This document shows, piece by piece, positions 6,534-12,278 of a stretch of DNA of 12,278 bases (position 1 is its first letter; every line of letters starts with the position of its first letter). Location of the stretch: the NCBI GenBank assembly GCA_002438865.1, contig DJRJ01000093.1, positions 1-12,278 of the forward strand, written 5' to 3'. The DNA comes from Clostridiales bacterium UBA6363 (GTDB lineage Bacteria; Bacillota; Clostridia; UBA1381). The translations under genes were made by a program, and so were the position numbers. The notes below the pieces were generated by a model, which was not told the DNA's origin, made no database searches, and was given only the letters and a program-made list of their open reading frames with translations.

Positions 6534-8370
6534 AGCACACACCTGCCTTAAACCGTGCAATACCGCAGCCTGCACATTTTTCACGGCAGTTCGGCGTTGT
6601 TTCGCCCCTCTGCGCCTTTTCGCTTTCCCGTATGAAAAAATCCTTGGTTATTCCTATATCAATATGATCCCATGGTAAAATTTCGTCATACGGGCGCTTT
6701 CTTGCATTATAAAACTCCGTATCTATTCCCAGCTCGTCAAACGCTTCCATCCATAAATCATATCTGAAATACTCGCTCCAGCCGTCAAACTTACAGCCCT
6801 TTTCAACCGCGCGTATTATAACATCGCACAAACGCCTGTCGCCCCGTGCAAATATGCCTTCGAGCGTGCTTGTTTTGTTATCGTGCCAGCTGTAGCGTAT
6901 TCTCTTTGACGGAATGGAACGCTTTAGTTCGTTCTGCTTTTCGATTATCATCTCACGGCTGTCCTGCGGTTCCCACTGGAACGCCGTAAACGGCTTCGGC
7001 ACAAAGCTTGACGTGCTGACCGTAATATTGATATTTTTCGCACGTTCCTCTTTGGGGATTTCAAAATACACGTCAAGAACACGTCCCGCAAGTTCCGCAA
7101 TTCCCCTTACGTCCTCCATTGTTTCGGTCGGAAGTCCGATCATAAAATACAGTTTTACGTTCGTCCAGCCGCCCTTGAACAGCATAGAGGTTGATTTCAT
7201 TATATTTTCTTCGGTTATATTTTTGTTTATAACGTCCCTTAATCTCTGCGTTCCCGCCTCGGGCGCAAAGGTAATTCCCGATTTTCTGACTTTCTGCACC
7301 TTTTCCATAAGTCCGAGAGAAAAATTGTCTATTCTCAAAGATGGCAAGGATAAACCTATTTTCTGTTTTTCCGTTATATCCAAAAGTCCGTCCGTAAGCT
7401 TTTCCAAGCCGCTGAAATCGCTTGTTGAAAGCGATGAGAGCGATATTTCGTCATATCCGCTGCAGCTTAAAAGCTTGTCCGCCAAAGCAAGCAGTGTGTC
7501 GGGCTTTCTTTCCCGTAACGGTCTGTAAATATATCCTGCCTGGCAAAATCTGCATCCTCTCAGACAGCCACGCATTACCTCAAGCATGACACGGTCATGC
7601 ACCGTTTCGCCGAACGGAACAATTATCGTGTCGGGCGCATATGTTTTGTCAAAATCGGGCATTATGCGCTTTTTAACGGTCGGCTTTGCGTGCGGATTGT
7701 TCGGAACAATGCTCTTTATCGTGTTGTCCTCATTGTACTCAACATCATAAAAGGACGGCACATACACGCCCTCTATATCGGCAATCACTTCAAGGTAATC
7801 CTTTTTGCTCTTTTTGCCGCTTTTCTTCCATTTTACGTACTCATCGGTAACCTCGTGAATAAGTTCCTCGCCCTCGCCGAGCATTACGAAATCGAATATA
7901 TCCGCAACAGGCTCGCAATTGTAAGCACACGGTCCTCCGGCGCATATTATCGGGTAGCTTTCGTCACGGTCACGCTGTCTTACGGGGATTTCGGCAAGGT
8001 TCAGCATATGCACTATATTTGAATAGCTGAGCTCATACTGGAGCGTAAAGCCGAGCATATCAAAATGTGTTATCTCATCGCCGCTCTCGAGCGCAAACAG
8101 CTTCATACCGTACTTATTCATTTCTTCTTCCATATCGGGCCAGGGCGCAAATACACGCTCGCACCAGGTATCCTCACGTGTGTTAAGCGTATGATACAGT
8201 ATTTTAAGTCCCAGATGCGACATTGCTATTTCGTATGTGTCGGCAAAGCAAAATCCCCACCGCACATCAACTTCATTCGGGTCCTTCATCACCGAATTAA
8301 GCTCGCCGCCCGTATATCGTGTAGGCTTCATTACGCCCGAAAGTATTTTATCTCGCAGTGTTATACTCAT
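6526..8370 (-). CDS. B12-binding domain radical SAM protein (TIGR03960 type), function unknown
   Basis: A 614-residue protein of a conserved but uncharacterised family. The N-terminus (MKPTRYTGGELNSV) is the usual family start. Residues about 35-200 resemble a cobalamin-binding fold, including IICAGGPCAYNCEPVADIFD and the FVMLGEGEE segment. The radical SAM cluster motif CxxxCxxC is at Cys269, Cys273 and Cys276 (RGCLRGCRFCQAG), followed by SLSSLSTSDF and the FAPEAGTQRLR segment typical of this group. A second CxxxCxxC (Cys595, 599, 602) plus a Cys612-Cys613 pair closes the protein and could hold another metal centre. The ATG at 8370 overlaps the ytfJ stop in ATGA, with CCGGAG upstream. The partner DUF2344 gene overlaps its end. 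The chemistry is presumably SAM- and perhaps cobalamin-dependent; the substrate is unknown. Confidence 0.92.
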   Translation of the reverse strand: MSITLRDKILSGVMKPTRYTGGELNSVMKDPNEVDVRWGFCFADTYEIAMSHLGLKILYHTLNTREDTWCERVFAPWPDMEEEMNKYGMKLFALESGDEITHFDMLGFTLQYELSYSNIVHMLNLAEIPVRQRDRDESYPIICAGGPCAYNCEPVADIFDFVMLGEGEELIHEVTDEYVKWKKSGKKSKKDYLEVIADIEGVYVPSFYDVEYNEDNTIKSIVPNNPHAKPTVKKRIMPDFDKTYAPDTIIVPFGETVHDRVMLEVMRGCLRGCRFCQAGYIYRPLRERKPDTLLALADKLLSCSGYDEISLSSLSTSDFSGLEKLTDGLLDITEKQKIGLSLPSLRIDNFSLGLMEKVQKVRKSGITFAPEAGTQRLRDVINKNITEENIMKSTSMLFKGGWTNVKLYFMIGLPTETMEDVRGIAELAGRVLDVYFEIPKEERAKNINITVSTSSFVPKPFTAFQWEPQDSREMIIEKQNELKRSIPSKRIRYSWHDNKTSTLEGIFARGDRRLCDVIIRAVEKGCKFDGWSEYFRYDLWMEAFDELGIDTEFYNARKRPYDEILPWDHIDIGITKDFFIRESEKAQRGETTPNCREKCAGCGIARFKAGVCCE

Positions 8371-8756
8371 TTATCTTCTCCGGTGTTTTTCTTTTTCGTA
8401 ATAAATCCGTTTATTTTGTCTATAGCTCCCGGCACAAGGTCTAAAATCTTATCCACCGCCGACTGACTGTCGCTTATCGGAACTATGCGCACGTTTCCGT
8501 TTGAAACCACCATAAACGCCTCTGCCTTAACGGACGCTCCTCCGCCTATTCCGCCGCCGAACATCGGCTCGTTTCCCTCTTTCTTGGGAGCAAACTCGCT
8601 TCCGCCGCCGCCGAAGCCGAACGAAACACGTGATATGGGTATTACAATCGTTCCGTCGCCTACGGACATAGGCTCGCCCACAACCGTATTAACATCGATA
8701 AGTCCCTTAATGCTCTTCACAGCCTCGCTGACCATTTCGCTTACCGCATTACTCAT
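8367..8756 (-). CDS. ytfJ: YtfJ/GerW family sporulation protein
   Basis: In B. subtilis, YtfJ (GerW) is made during sporulation and is needed for normal spore germination. The 129-residue product follows the family pattern: a helical N-terminus, then DVNTVVGEPMSVGDGTIVIP and ISRVSFGFGGGG (residues 41-52), a glycine-rich loop FGGGIGGGA (66-74), and a VKAEAFMVV...VRIVPIS strand pair. There is no signal peptide or membrane segment. The charged C-terminal tail (KKKNTGEDK) is variable in the family. ATGAGTAA at its start overlaps the stop of the DUF2953 gene by 8 bases, with GAGGAAAG 7 bases upstream. Pairing with a DUF2953 gene is also seen in B. subtilis (ytfI-ytfJ). Its presence suggests, but does not prove, that the organism forms spores. 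Confidence 0.92.
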   Translation of the reverse strand: MSNAVSEMVSEAVKSIKGLIDVNTVVGEPMSVGDGTIVIPISRVSFGFGGGGSEFAPKKEGNEPMFGGGIGGGASVKAEAFMVVSNGNVRIVPISDSQSAVDKILDLVPGAIDKINGFITKKKNTGEDK

Positions 8757-9375
8757 CTGACATCTTCCTTTCCTCTTTAAGAATACGTTTCAGTTTTATA
8801 TAGATAACCGCCGCCTTTGCAGCCATATAGTACAAATACATTGCACGTGTGTAAATTACAGCATACACACCTGCCGAAAATACCGCATTGTCAAAATCGG
8901 CTTTTATGTCGGTATGATGCTTTTCGAGTTTCATTTTCCTGTCCGCCGTACCCAAAAATCCGAACACGACAGAGTTTACCGCACCGTAAGCAAGTCCCGT
9001 ATACATAGGATTTCCCGTTCCGATAACTCCCGATATATTAAGCTCGTCAATCGCAATCGCTTTTTCAAACGTGTAGTTTAAAAGCTTTAAAATATCTTTT
9101 TTAAGATTTGTATACAGATACTTTGCACCGGCAAGGCGTTCAAGTATTCCTGCCGTTTCTTTATCGATTTTCTCGGGATTTTCTTCATAATCCTCAATTC
9201 CCTTGTCCACATCTTTTTTGACTTTCGGATAAAGATGCGATTTTATAAAAAGGAATTTTATATAAAGCTCATTGTTTTCCGATTTGTACGAAAAATCGGC
9301 GACAACGTTTATTCGTACAAGCGATAAAAGCATAATCAAAGCTATGATTATCAGCAAAATATATACCGCAGTCAT
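8749..9375 (-). CDS. DUF2953 membrane-anchored protein (YtfI-like)
   Basis: The family has no established function; it regularly sits beside ytfJ. The 208-residue product begins with a hydrophobic segment (about residues 4-20, YILLIIIALIMLLSLV), likely a membrane anchor, followed by a soluble region rich in lysine and glutamate. The recognisable motif is ISGVIGTGNPMYTGLAYGAV (about 114-133), matching the family's glycine-rich GxGdpxxTGxxyG pattern. The C-terminus is amphipathic and aromatic (RAMYLYYMAAKAAVIYI), possibly a second membrane-associated helix. The ATG at 9375 is chosen: TCGGAGGAG lies 7 bases before it and scpB ends 4 bases upstream. A start at 9459 would add 28 arginine-rich residues read from within scpB and destroy the N-terminal anchor, so I reject it. 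Confidence 0.82.
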   Translation of the reverse strand: MTAVYILLIIIALIMLLSLVRINVVADFSYKSENNELYIKFLFIKSHLYPKVKKDVDKGIEDYEENPEKIDKETAGILERLAGAKYLYTNLKKDILKLLNYTFEKAIAIDELNISGVIGTGNPMYTGLAYGAVNSVVFGFLGTADRKMKLEKHHTDIKADFDNAVFSAGVYAVIYTRAMYLYYMAAKAAVIYIKLKRILKEERKMSDE

Positions 9376-9379
9376 ATAT

Positions 9380-9958
9380 TTACTCCTCCGATTGCTCCGT
9401 TTCCTCCAAAAGCGACTGCTGTTCGCCCTGCGGCGGCTCCTCCGCAATAAGCTTTTCAAGATTTACTGGCGGCAGATCCTTTGGCGATGTAAGCCCGAAA
9501 CAGCGCAGAAACGTGTCCGTGGTTTTGTAAAGTATAGGACGTCCCGGTGCGTCAAGCCTGCCTGCCTCGTCTATTAACCCGCGCTCATAAAGCCTGTTTA
9601 CACAGCCGTCAGAGTTTACCCCTCTTATGCGCTCTATCTGTCCTCTTGTTATCGGCTGCTTGTACGCAATTATCGCAAGCGCCTCCATTGCAGCATTTGA
9701 AAGCGGCTGATTTCTCTGCTCTCCCAGTATTTCCTGTATGTAAGCATAATATTCCGGGCGAGAGCATATCTGGTAGCCGTCAAGTATATCTATTATATTA
9801 AACCCACGCTTGTCACGGTCATACTCCTCACGCAATTCCGTAACGGCGTTCTTTACGCTGTCAATATCGGTATCCAGCACAACCGCAAGCTTTGCCGCCT
9901 TTACAGGCTCGCCTGCGGCGAAAAGTATACCTTCTATCGCATATTTTATGTTAACCAT
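9380..9958 (-). CDS. scpB: Segregation and condensation protein B
   Basis: ScpB dimers bind the kleisin ScpA and regulate the SMC complex that organises and separates chromosomes. The 192-residue product contains two winged-helix domains. The first starts with KYAIEGILFAAGEPV. The second is marked by the highly conserved block at about residues 93-155: ALAIIAYKQPITRGQIE, then RGVNSDG, GLIDEAGRLDAPGRP and YKTTDTFLRCFGL. The last 35 or so residues are an acidic, glutamine-rich tail (EEPPQGEQQS...) that varies in the family and is probably disordered. The start overlaps the scpA stop by 8 bases (ATGGTTAA) with GGAAAAGG upstream, so synthesis of the two partners is likely coupled. This scpA-scpB order is the rule in Firmicutes. 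Confidence 0.97.
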   Translation of the reverse strand: MVNIKYAIEGILFAAGEPVKAAKLAVVLDTDIDSVKNAVTELREEYDRDKRGFNIIDILDGYQICSRPEYYAYIQEILGEQRNQPLSNAAMEALAIIAYKQPITRGQIERIRGVNSDGCVNRLYERGLIDEAGRLDAPGRPILYKTTDTFLRCFGLTSPKDLPPVNLEKLIAEEPPQGEQQSLLEETEQSEE

Positions 9959-10685
9959 TTACCTTTTCCGCCTTTTTTGAGAATAAATCAAAATCTTTGG
10001 TTTCTTCGTTGTAATCCGCAAAAAGCTTATTAAGCTTTATCATTTCCAGCACCGCAAGAAACGTTGCAATCATTTCGGGTCTGGAGTCACCCTCGCAAAA
10101 CAGGCTTGCAAAACGTATGCGCCCGCTCTTTAAACGTTTGCATATTTTTTCGACCATATCGTCCACGCTCACCTTTTCCCTGCCGACAATTCCCGAAAAT
10201 GCACGCTTTGTCGGCTTTTCGTACCGGACACGCCGTGCCAGTATGGAATTGAAAGCGTCGATAAGCGCCGAAACATCATGATGCGTACTGTATTCGGGAA
10301 CGGGAAATTTGATTTCCTCCTCGCTCCTGAACACAAGATATTTAGACGAAAACTCGCTTTTCCTAAGCTCCTGCGAAGCCTCTTTAAATTTCTGATACTC
10401 AAGAAGTCTTTGCGCAAGTTCTTCTCTCGGGTCCTCTTCCTCCTCCTCTTCGTTTTTCGGAAGAAGCATTTTGGATTTTATATACAAAAGCTGTGCCGCC
10501 ATTACGATAAATTCACCCGTATTGTCGAGTGAGGAGTCCTCTATGCCGTCAATAGCCTCGAGATACTGATCGGTTATTTCGGCTATAGGTATATCGTATA
10601 TGCTCACCTTGCTTTTCTGTATAAGCGTCAGCAAAAGATCAAGCGGTCCTTCAAATTTATCCAGTTTGTACAGAATATTATCCAT
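9951..10685 (-). CDS. scpA: Segregation and condensation protein A (kleisin)
   Basis: ScpA is the kleisin that bridges the heads of the SMC dimer and recruits ScpB, closing the ring that extrudes DNA loops. The N-terminal domain, which contacts the SMC neck, is shown by YKLDKFEGPLDLLLTLIQKS (residues 6-25) and the following ISDQYLEAI-like segment. The acidic linker EEEEEDPREELAQRLLEYQ lies in the middle. The C-terminal winged-helix, which binds the SMC cap, is shown by IATFLAVLEMIKLNKL. At 244 residues the length is normal. The ATG at 10685 lies 11 bases after the M50 protease gene with an AGGT element upstream. It is followed by scpB with an 8-base overlap. No smc gene is in the window, which is common. 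Confidence 0.97.
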   Translation of the reverse strand: MDNILYKLDKFEGPLDLLLTLIQKSKVSIYDIPIAEITDQYLEAIDGIEDSSLDNTGEFIVMAAQLLYIKSKMLLPKNEEEEEEDPREELAQRLLEYQKFKEASQELRKSEFSSKYLVFRSEEEIKFPVPEYSTHHDVSALIDAFNSILARRVRYEKPTKRAFSGIVGREKVSVDDMVEKICKRLKSGRIRFASLFCEGDSRPEMIATFLAVLEMIKLNKLFADYNEETKDFDLFSKKAEKVNG

Positions 10686-10696
10686 TGTTACCTATC

Positions 10697-11374
10697 CTAT
10701 ATTATCATTTTAAGCAGTCCGTTTATCGGTACGGCTATCAGATTAAACACCGCATTTACGCCTGTTCCTATTATGGTGTTGAACATTCCCGTAAGCGACA
10801 GTATCATAATAAGTATCATTGAATACCTTTCATACTGAAGCATTTTGTAATACGCTCTGTCCGGCAAAAATATACCGAGTACCTTTGAGCCGTCCAAGGG
10901 CGGTATCGGGATAAGGTTAAACACCATAAAGCACAGATTTGTGTATATAAACGTATGCGCTATCGAGCCGATAACGTTAAACACTGTCGCACCGAGTCCC
11001 GTCTTTGCTTTTAAAATTATCGCTATTGCCCATATTATCATACCGCAAAACGCCATAACAAGGTTTGCAAAAGGTCCCGCAAGCGATACAAGAGCCGTAC
11101 CCTTTTTGCGGTTGCGGTAGTACATCGGATTTATCATAACGGGCTTTGCCCAGCCGAAACCCGTTAAAAGCATAAGCAATGTACCGTACAAATCCAGATG
11201 CGCCAGAGGATTTATTGTAAGCCTGCCCGTGTTTCTCGGCGTCGGGTCACCGAGTTTATCGGACACATATGCGTGTCCCAGCTCATGACCTATTATCGCA
11301 ATAAGTCTTATCGGCAGTAAAATTACAAAACTCATAATGTTTGAAAATAAAGCTGTTAAAATACCCATTCGCAT
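10697..11374 (-). CDS. Site-2 protease family (M50) integral membrane metalloprotease
   Basis: M50 enzymes cut substrates inside the membrane with a catalytic zinc. This 225-residue protein is the short, domain-free type (YwhC-like). The zinc motif HELGH is at residues 30-34 within the first hydrophobic region, and the third zinc ligand is Asp161 in NLIPIPPLDG. The SLAGPFANL segment (about 97-105) is also characteristic. Four to six hydrophobic segments span most of the chain, with no PDZ or CBS domain, unlike RseP or SpoIVFB. Two starts are possible: ATG at 11374 (AGGAG 4 bases upstream) or ATG at 11368 (spacing 10). It is the first gene after the leftward promoter and lies 11 bases before scpA. 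Substrate unknown; a link to chromosome segregation is only positional. Confidence 0.9.
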   Translation of the reverse strand: MRMGILTALFSNIMSFVILLPIRLIAIIGHELGHAYVSDKLGDPTPRNTGRLTINPLAHLDLYGTLLMLLTGFGWAKPVMINPMYYRNRKKGTALVSLAGPFANLVMAFCGMIIWAIAIILKAKTGLGATVFNVIGSIAHTFIYTNLCFMVFNLIPIPPLDGSKVLGIFLPDRAYYKMLQYERYSMILIMILSLTGMFNTIIGTGVNAVFNLIAVPINGLLKMII

Positions 11375-11394
11375 AATACTCCTATTTTAGTATT
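11375..11394 (-). promoter_or_regulatory. Inverted repeat around the ribosome binding site of the M50 gene
   Basis: The arms AATACT and AGTATT (6 bases each) flank an 8-base stretch, and the second arm overlaps the AGGAG ribosome binding site and abuts the ATG at 11374. In the mRNA this could form a weak hairpin that partly hides the ribosome binding site. The stem is AT-rich and short, so it may have no function. The proposed transcript start falls inside the first arm's edge, which also limits the idea. Confidence 0.25.
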
Positions 11395-11399
11395 CTTTT

Positions 11400-11428
11400 A
11401 TTATACAATTTTTTCGGTCAAATGTAAA
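11400..11428 (-). promoter_or_regulatory. Sigma-A-like promoter for the M50-scpAB-...-GH42 unit
   Basis: On the minus strand TTTACA (11428-11423, one mismatch to TTGACA) and a perfect TATAAT (11405-11400) are separated by 17 bases. Transcription would start near 11393, giving a leader of about 20 bases before the first ATG of the M50 gene. The spacing and match make it a strong candidate for the main promoter of the eight-gene unit. Confidence 0.75.
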
Positions 11429-11446
11429 TAGGAAAATCAAAATTTC

Positions 11447-11476
11447 TTGACAAACATATGTTTTGTGTTGTATAAT
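11447..11476 (+). promoter_or_regulatory. Sigma-A-like promoter of rmuC
   Basis: Perfect TTGACA (11447-11452) and perfect TATAAT (11471-11476) are separated by 18 bases. The predicted start is near 11483, with a 5' leader of about 30 bases and a GGAG ribosome binding site 6 bases before the rmuC ATG. Both hexamers match the consensus exactly, so this should be a strong vegetative promoter unless repressed. It is back-to-back with the leftward promoter at 11400-11428. Confidence 0.85.
11452..11463. repeat. 12-base perfect palindrome inside the rmuC promoter spacer
   Basis: AAACATATGTTT reads the same on both strands. It begins at the last base of the -35 box and fills much of the spacer. A dimeric regulator bound here would block RNA polymerase at the rmuC promoter and could also affect the leftward promoter, whose -35 ends 24 bases away. 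AT-rich palindromes of this length arise by chance often enough that this remains a candidate operator only. Confidence 0.35.
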
Positions 11477-11512
11477 AACGGTAATCAATACATCTGCGAA
11501 ACGGAGAATAAT

Positions 11513-12278
11513 ATGGATATTATAATTATTGCGCTTCTTATAACACTTATGGCTTTAACGCTTGTTCTGATATTTAAAACAAAATCGTCCGACACCTCCG
11601 CCCTTGAGCGGAACATAGGCGAAAGCACACAGCGTTCCGCCAAGCTTATAGGCGATATTTTGAGTGAAAATCAAAAGGCAATCGGCAAAATGCAGAGCGA
11701 AAATTTTGAAAAGATGAACAATTCCATACAGCAGACGCAAAGTATGGTTGAGCGCCAGCTTGATAAAATTCAGCGTGACAACGGCATTCGTCTTGATGAG
11801 ATGCGGAGTATGGTTGAGAAAAAGCTTGAAAAAAGCATTGACGATAAAATGACAAATTCGTTTAAGCTTGTAAACGACAGGCTCGAACAGGTATATAAGG
11901 GATTGGGAGAAATGCAGACGCTCGCCGCAGGCGTGGGCGACTTGAAGAAAGTATTGTCAAACGTAAAAACACGTGGAATTATGGGCGAATTACAGCTGAA
12001 AAACATCTTAACAGAGATCATGTCGCCCGAGCAGTACGAAGAAAACGTTATGCCCGTTCCCAACAGCCGTAATGCGGTTGAATTTGCAATAAAACTGCCC
12101 GGCGACGGAAACAGGAGCGTTTATCTCCCCATTGACGCAAAATTCCCGGCAACGCTCTATCACGACCTTGCCGACGCATACGAGGAGGGCAATGCCGAAA
12201 AAATCAACGCTGCCGCCGCAATGCTTACACGGCGTATAAAATCGGAGGCGGCGGATATTCACGATAAATACATAGAAC
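11513..12278 (+). CDS. rmuC: DNA recombination protein RmuC, N-terminal 255 codons (cut by right window edge)
   Basis: RmuC is a nuclease-like protein thought to limit recombination at inverted repeats; its exact activity is not established. The frame is open from ATG at 11513 to the window end. Residues 2-21 form a hydrophobic membrane anchor (IIIIALLITLMALTLVLIF), followed by a long coiled-coil region (about 28-135) rich in Gln, Glu and Lys. The conserved nuclease-like domain begins with VKTRGIMGELQLKNIL (151-166), and EFAIKLPG and YLPIDAKFP follow, giving Glu190, Asp208 and Lys210 in a PD-(D/E)xK-like pattern. Full-length family members are around 350-500 residues, so a C-terminal part is missing. 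ACGGAGA lies 6 bases upstream. It is divergent from the scp unit. Part of the coiled coil repeats an SMVE-x2-L-x-K unit at residues 77 and 99. Confidence 0.94.
   Translation, partial: MDIIIIALLITLMALTLVLIFKTKSSDTSALERNIGESTQRSAKLIGDILSENQKAIGKMQSENFEKMNNSIQQTQSMVERQLDKIQRDNGIRLDEMRSMVEKKLEKSIDDKMTNSFKLVNDRLEQVYKGLGEMQTLAAGVGDLKKVLSNVKTRGIMGELQLKNILTEIMSPEQYEENVMPVPNSRNAVEFAIKLPGDGNRSVYLPIDAKFPATLYHDLADAYEEGNAEKINAAAAMLTRRIKSEAADIHDKYIE

Noticed and set aside
6534..6584. Longer ATG start for the DUF2344 protein
   Set aside because: It would add residues overlapping the conserved cysteine tail of the radical SAM protein and does not match the family N-terminus.
7597..8466. Plus-strand frames opposite the radical SAM gene, possibly membrane proteins
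   Set aside because: Hydrophobic composition arises from antisense reading of charged codons; the minus frame is strongly conserved.
9376..9459. Longer DUF2953 start adding 28 arginine-rich residues
   Set aside because: The extension is read within the scpB tail, hides the N-terminal membrane anchor and has no ribosome binding site, whereas the ATG at 9375 has an ideal one.
11411..11420. TTGACC on the minus strand as -35 box of the leftward promoter
   Set aside because: It lies only 10 bases from the TATAAT, too close; TTTACA at 17 bases is the fitting element.
11555..12262. Several minus-strand open frames opposite rmuC
   Set aside because: The plus frame encodes RmuC continuously with a consensus promoter and ribosome binding site; the minus frames overlap each other and look like shadows.
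1..12278. Mobile element, CRISPR array, tRNA or rRNA
   Set aside because: No direct repeat arrays, terminal inverted repeats, transposase or integrase motifs, cloverleaf or conserved rRNA segments were seen on either strand.

Overview
The window is a stretch of bacterial chromosome made mostly of conserved housekeeping genes. Gene content and order point to a spore-forming member of the Clostridia, perhaps a gut Oscillospiraceae/Ruminococcaceae-type lineage. The signs are a yicC-remA-gmk-rpoZ-priA cluster, scpA-scpB followed by a DUF2953 gene and a YtfJ/GerW-type sporulation gene, and strong AGGAGG-type ribosome binding sites. Composition looks moderate in GC (my visual impression, not computed). 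I cannot name the genus.

Layout, from right to left, because nearly everything is on the minus strand. At 11513-12278 the 5' part of rmuC runs on the plus strand off the right edge. The 138-base gap at 11375-11512 holds two divergent sigma-A-like promoters. The leftward one starts a tight run of eight genes: M50 membrane protease, scpA, scpB, DUF2953 protein, ytfJ, B12-binding radical SAM protein (TIGR03960 type), its linked DUF2344 protein (TIGR03936 type) and a GH42 beta-galactosidase. Gaps are 20 bases or less, and several stops and starts overlap by 4 or 8 bases. A long hairpin at 3830-3869, just after the beta-galactosidase stop codon, probably ends this unit. A new unit starts from an extended -10 promoter at 3752-3760: yicC, remA, gmk, rpoZ and priA, the last cut by the left edge.

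How the genes work together. The yicC-priA unit combines RNA turnover (YicC), a DNA-binding regulator (RemA), GMP phosphorylation (Gmk), the RNA polymerase omega subunit and replication restart (PriA). The scp unit combines the ScpA/ScpB subunits of the SMC chromosome-organising complex with envelope and sporulation proteins (M50 protease, DUF2953, YtfJ) and a conserved radical SAM pair of unknown reaction. The GH42 enzyme is the only sugar-metabolism gene and looks out of place at the end.

I see no RNA gene, insertion sequence, phage gene, CRISPR array or toxin-antitoxin module. The least-explained content is the radical SAM pair, the DUF2953/YtfJ pair, the position of the GH42 gene and the absence of coaBC between rpoZ and priA. 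None of this is strong evidence for a new system; I rank it as worth checking.
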